A DNA stretch of 64,000 bases from a candidate division NC10 bacterium CSP1-5 (GTDB taxonomy: Bacteria > Methylomirabilota > Methylomirabilia > Methylomirabilales > CSP1-5): the NCBI GenBank assembly GCA_001443495.1, contig LDXR01000011.1, forward strand, positions 1 to 64,000. Reading direction: 5' to 3'. The position numbers and the translations under genes were made by a program. Below are positions 48,078 through 55,461 of the stretch, piece by piece. How positions within the stretch are numbered: position 1 is the first letter of the stretch; the number at the start of each line of letters is the position of its first letter. The notes beneath the pieces were generated by a model that made no database searches, was not told where the DNA came from, and saw nothing but the letters and a program-made list of their open reading frames with translations.

Positions 48078-48578
48078 CTACTCATCTACTCGGGTGTGTT
48101 TGTGAGATGATGCTGTGTTCTTGTGAGTGGTATCCCACCACGAGAACACATTCTGATCTCCCCACTCAGCATCGGGGTAGTACAGAACACAGGCTAAGGC
48201 GAGCAAGAGCGGGAGATGGGGTTCCCCGCTTGGGCCGCCGATTCCACCCCAGTAGTATTCGTCTGCATTGTTCCAGGGGGCGATGTCTACTCTGTCTCCC
48301 CGGAAGGTGATGGTGTCTTCGTGATGATCACCCATGCGATTAAGCGTGTGTCGGAGACAATCAAACGCACCTCTGAAAGTACCCAGGCGGAAGTAAGGGG
48401 TAGGCGACATCTTGCGTCGGATGGCCTTGATGATATTCTCGGCAGTGACCGGCCAATCGTATCCAGGAAGGCCGGCTTCCTGGGCCTGGTCACACTCCAC
48501 ATCGCTGAGCCAGATGCGGATCTGTAGATCGTCGGCTCTCTTAAAGGGCAGGTTAGACCAACGCGCTATCTTTTTCAT
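48078..48578 (-). CDS. Hypothetical protein
   Basis: ATG 48578 overlaps the upstream stop as TGATG; 166 residues with ILDV-like helices, Trp/His content (WYWGG...HLPLLLALACVLYY) and a His/Thr-rich end. No family recognised. Confidence 0.5.
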   Translation of the reverse strand: MKKIARWSNLPFKRADDLQIRIWLSDVECDQAQEAGLPGYDWPVTAENIIKAIRRKMSPTPYFRLGTFRGAFDCLRHTLNRMGDHHEDTITFRGDRVDIAPWNNADEYYWGGIGGPSGEPHLPLLLALACVLYYPDAEWGDQNVFSWWDTTHKNTASSHKHTRVDE

Positions 48579-48934
48579 CACACAAACTCCAGGGGTGGCA
48601 TAGGGATAGCCCGATGAATAGGCCGCCATAGATGCAGCACACCGGGATGGATGTTTATGTACCTGGACTGGGGCGGGTGGTACTGAACGACACACTCCTC
48701 GGGCTCCCAGAACAGGTGTCTCACAAAGGACATCTCATCCCAGGAAGGGATGACTGCCCCTTTCTTAGAGACGGACACGTGCTCCCATTCTCCACCGTCC
48801 GAGACGATTAAGTAGAGTAGCTTACCGTGATCGGGACCAGGGATCAGGAAGGCCCCGTTATTACCGATGGCGCCGGCGTAGCGGCCTCTCTTCACCCGGT
48901 AGGGTTCAACCCTCGGATTCGGAGTAGGTCTCAT
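48578..48934 (-). CDS. DUF7694-like phage protein
   Basis: ATG 48934 gives 118 residues. WEHVSVSKKG, PSWDEMSFVRHLFWEPEECVVQYHPP and HLWRP are the hallmark segments of a domain (DUF7694-type) common in tailed phages and prophages, of unknown function. It overlaps the upstream gene by 29 bases. Confidence 0.7.
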   Translation of the reverse strand: MRPTPNPRVEPYRVKRGRYAGAIGNNGAFLIPGPDHGKLLYLIVSDGGEWEHVSVSKKGAVIPSWDEMSFVRHLFWEPEECVVQYHPPQSRYINIHPGVLHLWRPIHRAIPMPPLEFV

Positions 48935-49166
48935 CCGGCTCTTCTTCCAGGATATACGCCGGCAGGCCACGTACTCGCCGGACGACATTGATCTCTTCCA
49001 GGGTGAATGGGCCACACCGGCCTGTGTCTGGGTCTGGGCCCATATCCACCCACCAATTCTTACATTTGCTACAGCCGCAGGTGTAGGGGTGGTCACTCGC
49101 CTCAATGAACGAATCATCGATGCCGAACTGGTGGGCGTAGTCTCTGAGGATGTCTTCCAGGCTCAT
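48906..49166 (-). CDS. Hypothetical protein with Cys pairs
   Basis: Eighty-six residues. TCGCSKCKNWW contains three Cys (about residues 30, 32 and 35) and a fourth follows in RCGPF, so a zinc site is possible. Acidic C-terminal tail EEEPDETYSESEG. Unknown. Confidence 0.55.
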   Translation of the reverse strand: MSLEDILRDYAHQFGIDDSFIEASDHPYTCGCSKCKNWWVDMGPDPDTGRCGPFTLEEINVVRRVRGLPAYILEEEPDETYSESEG

Positions 49167-49186
49167 GTCTTCATCCTATCCGAAAG

Positions 49187-49205
49187 GTGTGTCACCTAGC
49201 GTCAC
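49187..49205. repeat. 19-bp repeated word, copy 2
   Basis: Identical to 42169-42187 (GTGTGTCACCTAGCGTCAC). It lies in the 87-bp spacer between 49166 and 49254. Confidence 0.55.
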
Positions 49206-49267
49206 TTCTTGGGCGAGAAGTGCCAGCGGGAGACCCACTGGAAACGCTTCTCTCTACTCTTTTTCAC
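49202..49267 (-). CDS. Possible 21-residue basic peptide
   Basis: GTG 49267 with GGAG close upstream opens MKKSREKRFQWVSRWHFSPKK, overlapping the previous gene end. The basic content is suggestive, but evidence is weak. Confidence 0.3.
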   Translation of the reverse strand: MKKSREKRFQWVSRWHFSPKK

Positions 49268-49994
49268 GATCGATCTCCGCAATGGTGAAGGCTCCCTCAA
49301 CCCAGACATTCTTGACCCGGGGCGGCGGCTCGGCCTTCACTCTCTCCGGTAGGGGCAGGCCACGTCTCTCGAGCTCACCTTCCAGGGCAGTAGCCCAAAG
49401 CCCTGCCTGGTACTCGATCTCGTCTGCCTCATCCATGGCCCGTTCTGCTGCATCCTGGGCTCCATCACCGTGAGGGCCCCAGAAGGGATCGTGGTAGAAC
49501 ATCCTGGCCGATGCGATCTTGGCCAGTCTCCGATAGAGTTGGCGTAAGGCATTGGTGAGATGCCCGGGAGACATGAGTGAGATGGGATGGAGTGAGCCGT
49601 CCTTCCCGCGCCAGATGGGGCACTGATGCCTGGCCCTGAGTCTGTTGACCAGCGCGATCTCAGCCTCTCTCTTCTCATCTGGAGGCTCATCCAGGCCCCA
49701 CCTTTCTTCCTGGCGTGAACCGTAATACTCAGACCTGCTATCGCTGTCGTCCTGCTCAGAAGGCACTTGGTCTCCCCAGTTCTGGGCTTCGACCCAAGCT
49801 TTGGCGTCCGCCATTGATGTTCCTGGCTGAAGCTGAAGCACCGCCTTAATCCGCATGAGCTTTACCCGAGTGGGGCTAGTAGTGGTGAACTCAGGGTATT
49901 CCAATGCTGCGCGCCGATCGACATGGTGAATGTTGAGACTAGCGAGCCTGTTATGCGTGACTTCGATGTGGAATCCGAGAAGGTTAGTCTTCAT
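49254..49994 (-). CDS. Hypothetical protein
   Basis: Two hundred forty-six residues. Beta-rich first 100 residues, acidic linker (PSEQDDSDSRSEYYG), then a helical domain with HQCPIWRGKDGSLHP. Coupled to the LuxR-type HTH gene by ATGA. Unknown. Confidence 0.5.
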   Translation of the reverse strand: MKTNLLGFHIEVTHNRLASLNIHHVDRRAALEYPEFTTTSPTRVKLMRIKAVLQLQPGTSMADAKAWVEAQNWGDQVPSEQDDSDSRSEYYGSRQEERWGLDEPPDEKREAEIALVNRLRARHQCPIWRGKDGSLHPISLMSPGHLTNALRQLYRRLAKIASARMFYHDPFWGPHGDGAQDAAERAMDEADEIEYQAGLWATALEGELERRGLPLPERVKAEPPPRVKNVWVEGAFTIAEIDREKE

Positions 49995-50269
49995 GGTTTG
50001 CTTTCTCCCGCTTGAACGCCAAGGGAAGGGGCAGGTTGCAAGTCGCCCAACCGGATGTCTTTCCGGCTTAAAATGCCCTGCTTGGCAAGGATATTGGCAA
50101 CATGCGTCCTGACCGTCTCTACACTGATGCAGAGCCGGTTAGCAATCTCTTTGTTTCGCAGGCCGGCTACAACCAGGGTCGCCACTTCTTGCTCACGAGG
50201 AGTGAGTGGTTCCTGAAGGAGGTCGGACATCTCATCATACCAGACTCGGTACTTGGGTTGGCTACCCAT
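49991..50269 (-). CDS. LuxR/FixJ-type HTH transcription regulator
   Basis: ATG 50269 gives 92 residues. LTPREQEVATLVVAGLRNKEIANRLCISVETVRTHVANIL is a complete LuxR-type helix-turn-helix (tetrahelical). There is no receiver or ligand domain, as in GerE-like small regulators. It probably controls phage or host promoters. Overlaps RNase H by 8 bases. Confidence 0.85.
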   Translation of the reverse strand: MGSQPKYRVWYDEMSDLLQEPLTPREQEVATLVVAGLRNKEIANRLCISVETVRTHVANILAKQGILSRKDIRLGDLQPAPSLGVQAGESKP

Positions 50270-50774
50270 CACTCTCCTCCTGTCTGGGTTGGTAGCCTGG
50301 GTCCGGCTCGTAAGCCTCTTCGGCTCCTTGCTGGGCCAGCTTGTCACACCGCTCGTTATCGGGGTCCCCGTTGTGGCCCCTCACCCACTCAAACCTGACC
50401 GAGAAGTGTGAATCAATCATGTTCAGGAGCCGGCTCACAAGGTCAACGTTCTTGGCCAACTGTGGGACGGTGGCCCTGGGATCAAGGTACCATCCTTGTG
50501 CCTTCCACTTCCTGGCCCACCCTTGCCCGAACATATTGACCAGGTACTTGCTGTCACTCCTGATGATGACATGACATGGCCTCTTGAGTGCTTCCAGGGC
50601 CGTGAGTGCCCCGTAGAGTTCCATCCGAGGCGCATTGGTCATCAGGAAACCGCCGACAATCTCTTTGGTGCTCTCTCCATAGCGTAGGACGGCGGCATAG
50701 CCACCTGTCCCGGCTGAGTTAGGCACCGGGAAGCAACAGCCATCGGTGTAGATGATGAGCTTGAACCTTATCAT
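50262..50774 (-). CDS. rnhA: Ribonuclease HI
   Basis: ATG 50774 is coupled to the upstream stop (ATGA) and gives 170 residues. Catalytic residues are all visible: IYTDGCC (Asp), APRMELYGAL (Glu), IIRSDSKYLV (Asp) and RGHNGDPDNERCDKLA (His-loop and Asp). It removes RNA primers or R-loops in replication. The N-terminal hybrid-binding domain of some homologues is absent. Confidence 0.9.
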   Translation of the reverse strand: MIRFKLIIYTDGCCFPVPNSAGTGGYAAVLRYGESTKEIVGGFLMTNAPRMELYGALTALEALKRPCHVIIRSDSKYLVNMFGQGWARKWKAQGWYLDPRATVPQLAKNVDLVSRLLNMIDSHFSVRFEWVRGHNGDPDNERCDKLAQQGAEEAYEPDPGYQPRQEESDG

Positions 50775-51178
50775 GGCTCGGTCACCTGCTGGATGTCTTC
50801 CAGGATGAACAACTCCTGCCAAACAGTCGCCTTATGGTTTGGCTGACCACATGACCAGTAAGAAACCATCGGCTCAAAGCCCAGGTGCATCTTCCACTCG
50901 GGATCCACCGGTGTCCAGCCGATTCCGTAGTGATACTCCGCGACCGATCGTTTGCCGCATTCACAGACGACCAGCTTGGGATAATTCAGTAAGGCCGTCT
51001 CGGGTCTGCGGATCCAATCTTCAGGGTATCCGATGTAGGCAGAGGCCGCGTGCTCTGCAGCTTGCAGGGTATGACCCTCGTCGAGGTCCTCGAATCGCTG
51101 TCGCAGGATGGAAGCGAACCTATCAGTGATTCTCTTTCGGTGCGCTTCACATGCTTCAGAGGCGCTTAGGTGGTTCAT
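50771..51178 (-). CDS. Hypothetical protein with Cys pair
   Basis: One hundred thirty-five residues, helical first half, then VVCECGKR...SYWSCGQPNH forming a possible zinc ribbon. Coupled to rnhA. Unknown. Confidence 0.5.
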   Translation of the reverse strand: MNHLSASEACEAHRKRITDRFASILRQRFEDLDEGHTLQAAEHAASAYIGYPEDWIRRPETALLNYPKLVVCECGKRSVAEYHYGIGWTPVDPEWKMHLGFEPMVSYWSCGQPNHKATVWQELFILEDIQQVTEP

Positions 51179-51192
51179 CGCTATGTTCTCCT

Positions 51193-51912
51193 TTATTCAA
51201 AGGCCAGGCCGCGTTCCCTGAGTGAGATGAAACGCTGATGGCCGATGATGAGATGATCGAGTACCTCGATGTCCAGCAACTTCCCGGCGTTGATGATCTC
51301 CTTCGTGAGGCTGATGTCCTCTGAGGAAGGAGATGGATCACCGCTTGGATGATTGTGCGCGACAATGATGGCGGCCCCGTCTCTGGAGATGCACGGCTTG
51401 AATACTTCGGCTGTGCGAATCCAGGTTGTGTTCAGAGATCCCTTGTAGATGGTGGGTACTGCCAGGATTCGATTGCGTGTGTCCAACACCATCACACGCA
51501 GTTCTTCCTGGGTCAGATTCTGCATGTCGGCCATGAAGATGTCGCCGGCATCGGCGGGTGCGCGGATCTGTGTCCTCTCAATAGGCGCTGTGGTGAGGGA
51601 ACGTCGTCCCAGTTCCAGAGCGGCCAATATCTGGTAGGAACGCTTCCTCCCGATTCCCTTGGTCTTGGTCATCTCGGCGCAACTCATCTTCATCATGTCG
51701 GCAATGTCATTGCTGGCCAGTAGGTTTGCAGCAGCTTCGGCGTCGCCCGTGACGAGGGACAAGAGCTCCAGGGTTGATAACGACTTCACGCCTATGTTAT
51801 CGGCTCGCCAGGTCACGTTCTCTCGGGCAATGACTTCTCGGATTACTCTTTTAGGTTTTTCAGTGTGGGTTCCATCTTGAACTACGAAGGACAATTGTCC
51901 TTCATCAGGCAT
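51193..51912 (-). CDS. radC: RadC-family JAMM-motif protein
   Basis: ATG 51912 gives 239 residues. An N-terminal helix-hairpin-helix region (GIGRKRSYQILAALELGRR) precedes the JAB/MPN domain with EELRVMVLDTRN and the metal site HNHPSGDPSPSSED. RadC proteins are linked to mobile elements and repair, though their activity is unsettled. The motif is intact. Confidence 0.85.
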   Translation of the reverse strand: MPDEGQLSFVVQDGTHTEKPKRVIREVIARENVTWRADNIGVKSLSTLELLSLVTGDAEAAANLLASNDIADMMKMSCAEMTKTKGIGRKRSYQILAALELGRRSLTTAPIERTQIRAPADAGDIFMADMQNLTQEELRVMVLDTRNRILAVPTIYKGSLNTTWIRTAEVFKPCISRDGAAIIVAHNHPSGDPSPSSEDISLTKEIINAGKLLDIEVLDHLIIGHQRFISLRERGLAFE

Positions 51913-52231
51913 GGGCACTCCTGGGTCGTGTCGTGTATCTCTGCATGGTGGACACCCGAGCAAAGGCCCATTCTGGGATATTGCCCGTCTCGAAGAGGAG
52001 TTCCCTCTTCCCGCGTAGGGTTTCGGTGTGAGAGATACACCGAAATCCTGCCCGGCGCTGGAAGTAAACAGTGAACTCCACTTCGTCTGGAGCGACGATG
52101 AGCTTCCTCACCTCGTAGTCACGCGATCGGGCGATGGACCGATCGTAATAGTCTACGGCGATCAGGCCGCCCAGCATGAGCGTGATGAGGGTCATGATGG
52201 ATAGAAAGATGGTTGTTGAAGAGGGATCCAT
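51905..52231 (-). CDS. Single-TM membrane protein
   Basis: One hundred eight residues with one TM helix (FLSIMTLITLMLGGLIAVDYY) and a soluble beta-rich region behind it. Overlaps radC by 8 bases. Unknown. Confidence 0.5.
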   Translation of the reverse strand: MDPSSTTIFLSIMTLITLMLGGLIAVDYYDRSIARSRDYEVRKLIVAPDEVEFTVYFQRRAGFRCISHTETLRGKRELLFETGNIPEWAFARVSTMQRYTTRPRSAHA

Positions 52232-52263
52232 GGTGGTGTGGTCTCCTTTGCACTGTGGGTTCT

Positions 52264-52500
52264 TCAGTCCTTCTTGGGGGTCGCGTACCAGCGCGCGACC
52301 GTCCTTTCCTTTCCCGGTGCCCCATAGGTGTTAATGTGCCGGACAAGGTAGCCCTCGTTCTCCCAGGTCTGGAGCATGACAGCGGCCTGCGCCTGGAAGA
52401 GACCGGTGTGCTTGGCAATCTCGGCCAGTGTCCGGCCCTGCTCTTCGGCTTCCTGGACAAATTGCAATATGACCTTCTCGGGTCTGAGATCGGAGCTCAT
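52264..52500 (-). CDS. Small winged-helix regulator
   Basis: Seventy-eight residues with a MarR/ArsR-like wHTH (LAEIAKHTGLFQAQAAVMLQTWENEGYLVRH, then a beta wing VARWYATP). Coupled to the upstream gene by ATGA. Likely DNA-binding regulator. Confidence 0.65.
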   Translation of the reverse strand: MSSDLRPEKVILQFVQEAEEQGRTLAEIAKHTGLFQAQAAVMLQTWENEGYLVRHINTYGAPGKERTVARWYATPKKD

Positions 52501-52754
52501 TTGATTTGCTCTGTCACGATGCTATTCTTCACAACTGCCCACAGGAATGACTTCCAGCGATCGAATGTGGGGTCTTTCGCCTCATCGGTGAGGATGCGCT
52601 CAAGGCCAATGTATTGCACGTTGGCTTCCTGGAAAGACTGATCGATCAGAGCTGTATCTCGCTCTGTGCGCGGATAGCACTCATCATATCGGAGCATGTC
52701 GAGTGGGAAGGAGCCTAACCCGGTGACTTGGAATGTTTGTCGATAGACTTTCAT
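52497..52754 (-). CDS. Hypothetical protein
   Basis: Eighty-five residues with beta-rich start (KVYRQTFQVTGLGSF) and helical end. Resembles small phage proteins but no motif. Unknown. Confidence 0.5.
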   Translation of the reverse strand: MKVYRQTFQVTGLGSFPLDMLRYDECYPRTERDTALIDQSFQEANVQYIGLERILTDEAKDPTFDRWKSFLWAVVKNSIVTEQIK

Positions 52755-52758
52755 GATT

Positions 52759-52923
52759 TCACCTCAGCAGGAGTATGGCGACTACCGTTGCTACGATCAG
52801 AAGCCGCAGCGTTGAGCTGGGATAGCCTTGTCCATCGAAAGGCCCGGGTCCCTTCCAGGCCCTTCGCAAGCGATGGTAGTCGATGACCAGAAACATGATG
52901 AGTGCGAAGAATAGCCAGATCAT
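52759..52923 (-). CDS. Two-TM small membrane protein (54 aa)
   Basis: ATG 52923 overlaps the upstream stop (ATGA). Two TM helices (IWLFFALIMFLVIDY and LRLLIVATVVAILLL) flank a basic loop (HRLRRAWKGPG). Function unknown; the size fits a holin- or membrane-effector-like peptide. Confidence 0.65.
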   Translation of the reverse strand: MIWLFFALIMFLVIDYHRLRRAWKGPGPFDGQGYPSSTLRLLIVATVVAILLLR

Positions 52924-53021
52924 GATTTGAATAGCTCCTCCACACACCAGAGCACTTGTTCGGCGCGCGCGGCGTCGGCGTCGGCATCGGTGGCGGCGGC
53001 TCGTTGTCGCAACGAGGCACG
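52920..53021 (-). pseudogene. Open extension after an in-frame TAG
   Basis: After the TAG of 53022-53369 the same frame stays open for 33 codons (RASLRQRAAATDADADAA...ELFKS) and ends at a TGA overlapping the ATG at 52923 (ATGA). A TTG could start a separate 30-residue peptide but has no Shine-Dalgarno. So the upstream gene may have a premature stop or read-through. Confidence 0.4.
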
Positions 53022-53369
53022 CTAACTCATTCTATCGTAGCAATCCAGGCAAGATGTCCCGGTTGAGGCCATCATGCTCTGCCCAGCCGGAACGCTGTGA
53101 CCGCAATCACAGTGTACCACTGTCACTGACGGGGCATCGCGTTTTCGGCCAATCACCCCATATGAGTGATCATAGTAGAAGTTCGGTGACTGACACCACT
53201 TGACTGCCTTGCCCGATTCCAGAATGGCGATGATCTGCTCTCTGGTTTTTCCTTCGATCTTCATCGCGCCCTGGATTGCCTTCTCTAGATCAGCGAGCGT
53301 TGGGGTTTTCCAGGTTTTCCCAAATGAGCCGACATATCCATCAGTCATCGTCATGTGTTCGAGTTCCAT
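53022..53369 (-). CDS. Zinc-ribbon protein
   Basis: ATG 53369 with GGGAG upstream gives 115 residues. HCDCGHSVPAGQSMMASTGT and SCLDCYDRMS form a zinc ribbon at the C-terminus. The N-terminal part has a helical repeat-like segment (LADLEKAIQGAMKIEGKT). The 3' stop is an in-frame TAG with an open continuation. Unknown function. Confidence 0.6.
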   Translation of the reverse strand: MELEHMTMTDGYVGSFGKTWKTPTLADLEKAIQGAMKIEGKTREQIIAILESGKAVKWCQSPNFYYDHSYGVIGRKRDAPSVTVVHCDCGHSVPAGQSMMASTGTSCLDCYDRMS

Positions 53370-53508
53370 GCTCATCTCCCGCGCTATCACGGGTACTCCC
53401 GGCGGCTTCTTGAGCGAGCCGCTGAGCGTTCGGGTCAATCCCCTGGTCGGGATTCGGGCCACAACGCCAGAAAACGCCTTATCTCAGCAGGAAGAACAGC
53501 CAGATCAC
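53341..53508 (-). pseudogene. Small frame with in-frame TAA following the Csx15-like gene
   Basis: GTG 53508 overlaps the upstream stop (GTGA) and opens MIWLFFLLR, then TAA (53481-53479), after which the frame continues for 45 codons (GVFWRCGPNPDQGIDPNAQ...) to a TGA inside the next gene. It resembles a small gene broken by a stop, or chance. Confidence 0.3.
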
Positions 53509-53831
53509 TCTACACCGCCCACGACAAACTGAGGGGGGACGCTGGAGTCATGAATAAAGTAGACGGCTGGTACATTGTGCCATCCCAGCGCTTCCATCTC
53601 GAGCGCCATCCAATAGGCCGCCACGCTCAACTTTGGCGGGATAATGGCGACAATCTCCGAGATGTCTTGCACGGTGTCATTCAGCAGGGTCTCCACTTCT
53701 CGGCGCAGGTTGCCCGTGACCATATCGAACTGGACAGGCTTATATACTTCGGTGAAGTGGCCAAGCTGCTCTGAGAGATCCTTGTACTGATATTCGGTCA
53801 GCGGATGTGAGAAGTTGATGACGCAATTCAT
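53505..53831 (-). CDS. Csx15-like protein, candidate anti-type III CRISPR factor
   Basis: One hundred eight residues. INFSHPLTEYQ at the N-terminus, KPVQFDM in the middle, EIVAIIPPKLSVAAYWMALEM and a PPQFVVGGVE end match the pattern I know from Csx15, a CRISPR-associated family that binds cyclic oligoadenylates. Type III CRISPR uses these messengers, and some viruses degrade or sequester them. The gene is led by a near-consensus promoter. The fold assignment rests on recall of motifs, not a search, and metal or catalytic residues are not evident. Confidence 0.5.
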   Translation of the reverse strand: MNCVINFSHPLTEYQYKDLSEQLGHFTEVYKPVQFDMVTGNLRREVETLLNDTVQDISEIVAIIPPKLSVAAYWMALEMEALGWHNVPAVYFIHDSSVPPQFVVGGVE

Positions 53832-53917
53832 GACCTATTCCTTCTCGGACAGGGGAGAATCGAAACGGAGCGCAATGTCCACACGTGGGTAAGAAGGATG
53901 AGAGAACACTCGCACAT
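53828..53917 (-). CDS. Possible 29-residue upstream peptide
   Basis: ATG 53917 with GAGGA upstream encodes MCECSLILLTHVWTLRSVSI..., ending with a TGA that overlaps the Csx15-like ATG (ATGA). It might be a leader peptide that couples translation. Evidence is weak. Confidence 0.25.
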   Translation of the reverse strand: MCECSLILLTHVWTLRSVSILPCPRRNRS

Positions 53918-54001
53918 TCAATCCTCAGCCAGGAAGAGGGTAGGGGAGTCAATACGAAGGTATCCCCAGTCGGCTTGCTTCTCCCCTTCCCCATTCTTGG
54001 A

Positions 54002-54033
54002 CTTGATTATACACCCAATCAAGAGTTTGTCAA
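54002..54033 (-). promoter_or_regulatory. Consensus promoter with CTTGATT...AATCAAG operator
   Basis: TTGACA (54033-54028), 16 bp, TATAAT (54011-54006). A 22-bp inverted repeat CTTGATT-N8-AATCAAG (54002-54023) covers the -10 box. It drives the Csx15-like gene and those after it. From 54034 to 54221 I see no gene, only a GC-rich spacer with a CGGGG-CTGCAA-CCCCG hairpin. Confidence 0.8.
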
Positions 54034-54221
54034 GGGGGAAAATACGCCGGCCGGGATTCTCGTCGGGTACGATCAACCGGTTTTTACACCGTCTCAGAGG
54101 GTGTCCGGGAAGCTGAAATGCCTGGCGTGACACACGACACAGGTAAAAGGCTTCTTTGGAGGGTTCTGGACGGATTAACCGGTACTGATCGGGGCTGCAA
54201 CCCCGACCGGCGTGGCGCCCG

Positions 54222-54425
54222 TTACAGAATGGTCAGCATGGCGAGGGGTGAGTATACCGTCTCTTCCTCGGAGACCTGGAAGGTCACTCTCTCATCCCCT
54301 ATCAGGGGGAACATACCGAGGTAGCCATTCAGCATCAAGTTCATGACCATCTCGTCGCTGGTGCCTACGATGAGGACTGCCGGCACATTGGGCCGGGCAT
54401 TGATTTTGATACGAGTTTGCTTCAT
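54222..54425 (-). CDS. Hypothetical small protein
   Basis: Sixty-seven residues. Beta-rich pattern (QTRIKINARPNVPAVLIVG; VTFQVSEEETVYS) with a KINA opening. Overlaps the upstream gene by 4 bases. Unknown. Confidence 0.5.
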   Translation of the reverse strand: MKQTRIKINARPNVPAVLIVGTSDEMVMNLMLNGYLGMFPLIGDERVTFQVSEEETVYSPLAMLTIL

Positions 54426-55213
54426 CGTCTTATCTCCTGGGTCGCCACATTCACCTGAACGTGGCGTGGTAGGATCCTCATGGGTCGCTGGACGCCTCTG
54501 TACTCAACGACCTTGGAGCCGTTCGCCCTGATCCAGGCATCCACTTCGGGTGGGCAGGAGCGAATGTGGCGATTCTTCTCAGCCTTGATGCGTTCGTGCG
54601 CCCTCTCAATGGCGCCTTCGATGTAGTTCCAGATGGTATCCGGGATGTACTTCGGCAACAGCGCCTTCACACTGACGAGTTGCTGCGTCCGATTGTCAAA
54701 GGCGTCGGCCTCATCGGCCAGCTTGCACAGGTCATCGAGTGACTTGGCCTGAGTGGCCCGCTCCCGGATGGACTGAGCCAACTTCATCGACTGCCCTTTC
54801 CGGTCATAGGCTTCCGCCCGGGTGCAGTCACGCATGGCCTTGACCGCGGCTTCCAGCCCTTCCCGTTCACATTTCAGAGCGGGCCGGGCCTTCTCCATGT
54901 GCCACCGGGAAGTACGGTCGATCATGTACTGCCGGTAGGTGTCGCTGTCCAGTTCGTCCAGGGTAGCACTCCAAGCATTGCGATCGGCCTGGCGCAGTGC
55001 CTCCAGGCGGTCGAATAGCTCGTCGTTGTACTCACTGGATTCACTTACGTTCTCGATCTCAATCCAATCGCCTACGCTCCCATTATGGAAACGGTAGCGA
55101 TTCTCACGCTGAGGCTCGACCTCTTCACCCGTTTCCGTGACTGCCTCAAAGTCACGGGGAGCGGGGGGCGTGGCCGGGAAGAATGCCGGCTGTGCCCAGA
55201 TTCCGATGTTCAC
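54422..55213 (-). CDS. Hypothetical helical protein
   Basis: GTG 55213 has AAAGGAG upstream; 263 residues. The central 150 residues are charged helix (LFDRLEALRQADRNAW...SIRERATQAKSLDDLCKLADEADAF), with a beta region at each end. The end CPPEVDAWIRANGSKVVEYRG suggests a small domain. No function recognised. Confidence 0.5.
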   Translation of the reverse strand: MNIGIWAQPAFFPATPPAPRDFEAVTETGEEVEPQRENRYRFHNGSVGDWIEIENVSESSEYNDELFDRLEALRQADRNAWSATLDELDSDTYRQYMIDRTSRWHMEKARPALKCEREGLEAAVKAMRDCTRAEAYDRKGQSMKLAQSIRERATQAKSLDDLCKLADEADAFDNRTQQLVSVKALLPKYIPDTIWNYIEGAIERAHERIKAEKNRHIRSCPPEVDAWIRANGSKVVEYRGVQRPMRILPRHVQVNVATQEIRR

Positions 55214-55259
55214 TCTGTCTCCTTTCGTCTCTGCCAGATTGTCCGCTGGCATCGGGGTT

Positions 55260-55349
55260 TCACAAACTGGTGACGATACGCACGATCAGGGCTGCCATGG
55301 ATAGCACAAAACCCCAGATGGCGATCTTCTCGGGAATGTCCAATTTCAT
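55260..55349 (-). CDS. Small membrane peptide (29 aa)
   Basis: ATG 55349 with GAGGTGAG upstream. One TM helix (IAIWGFVLSMAALIVRIVTSL) after a short MKLDIPEK head. Located upstream of 54422-55213. Unknown. Confidence 0.6.
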   Translation of the reverse strand: MKLDIPEKIAIWGFVLSMAALIVRIVTSL

Positions 55350-55461
55350 GTCTCACCTCATACAAAAGGCAAAGGGGAATGGATTTCTCCATCCCCCTTC
55401 CTTCATCGGCGGCAGCCACTCAGGGCTCTTTACAGGTTCAGCTTCCCTACTTCACTCGTTT

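Noticed and set aside
30799-53508. Reassigned stop codons (TAA or TAG read as sense)
   Set aside because: Many genes in the window end normally at TAA and TAG with no continuation of the frame (for example the helicase and the lipoprotein-ATPase).
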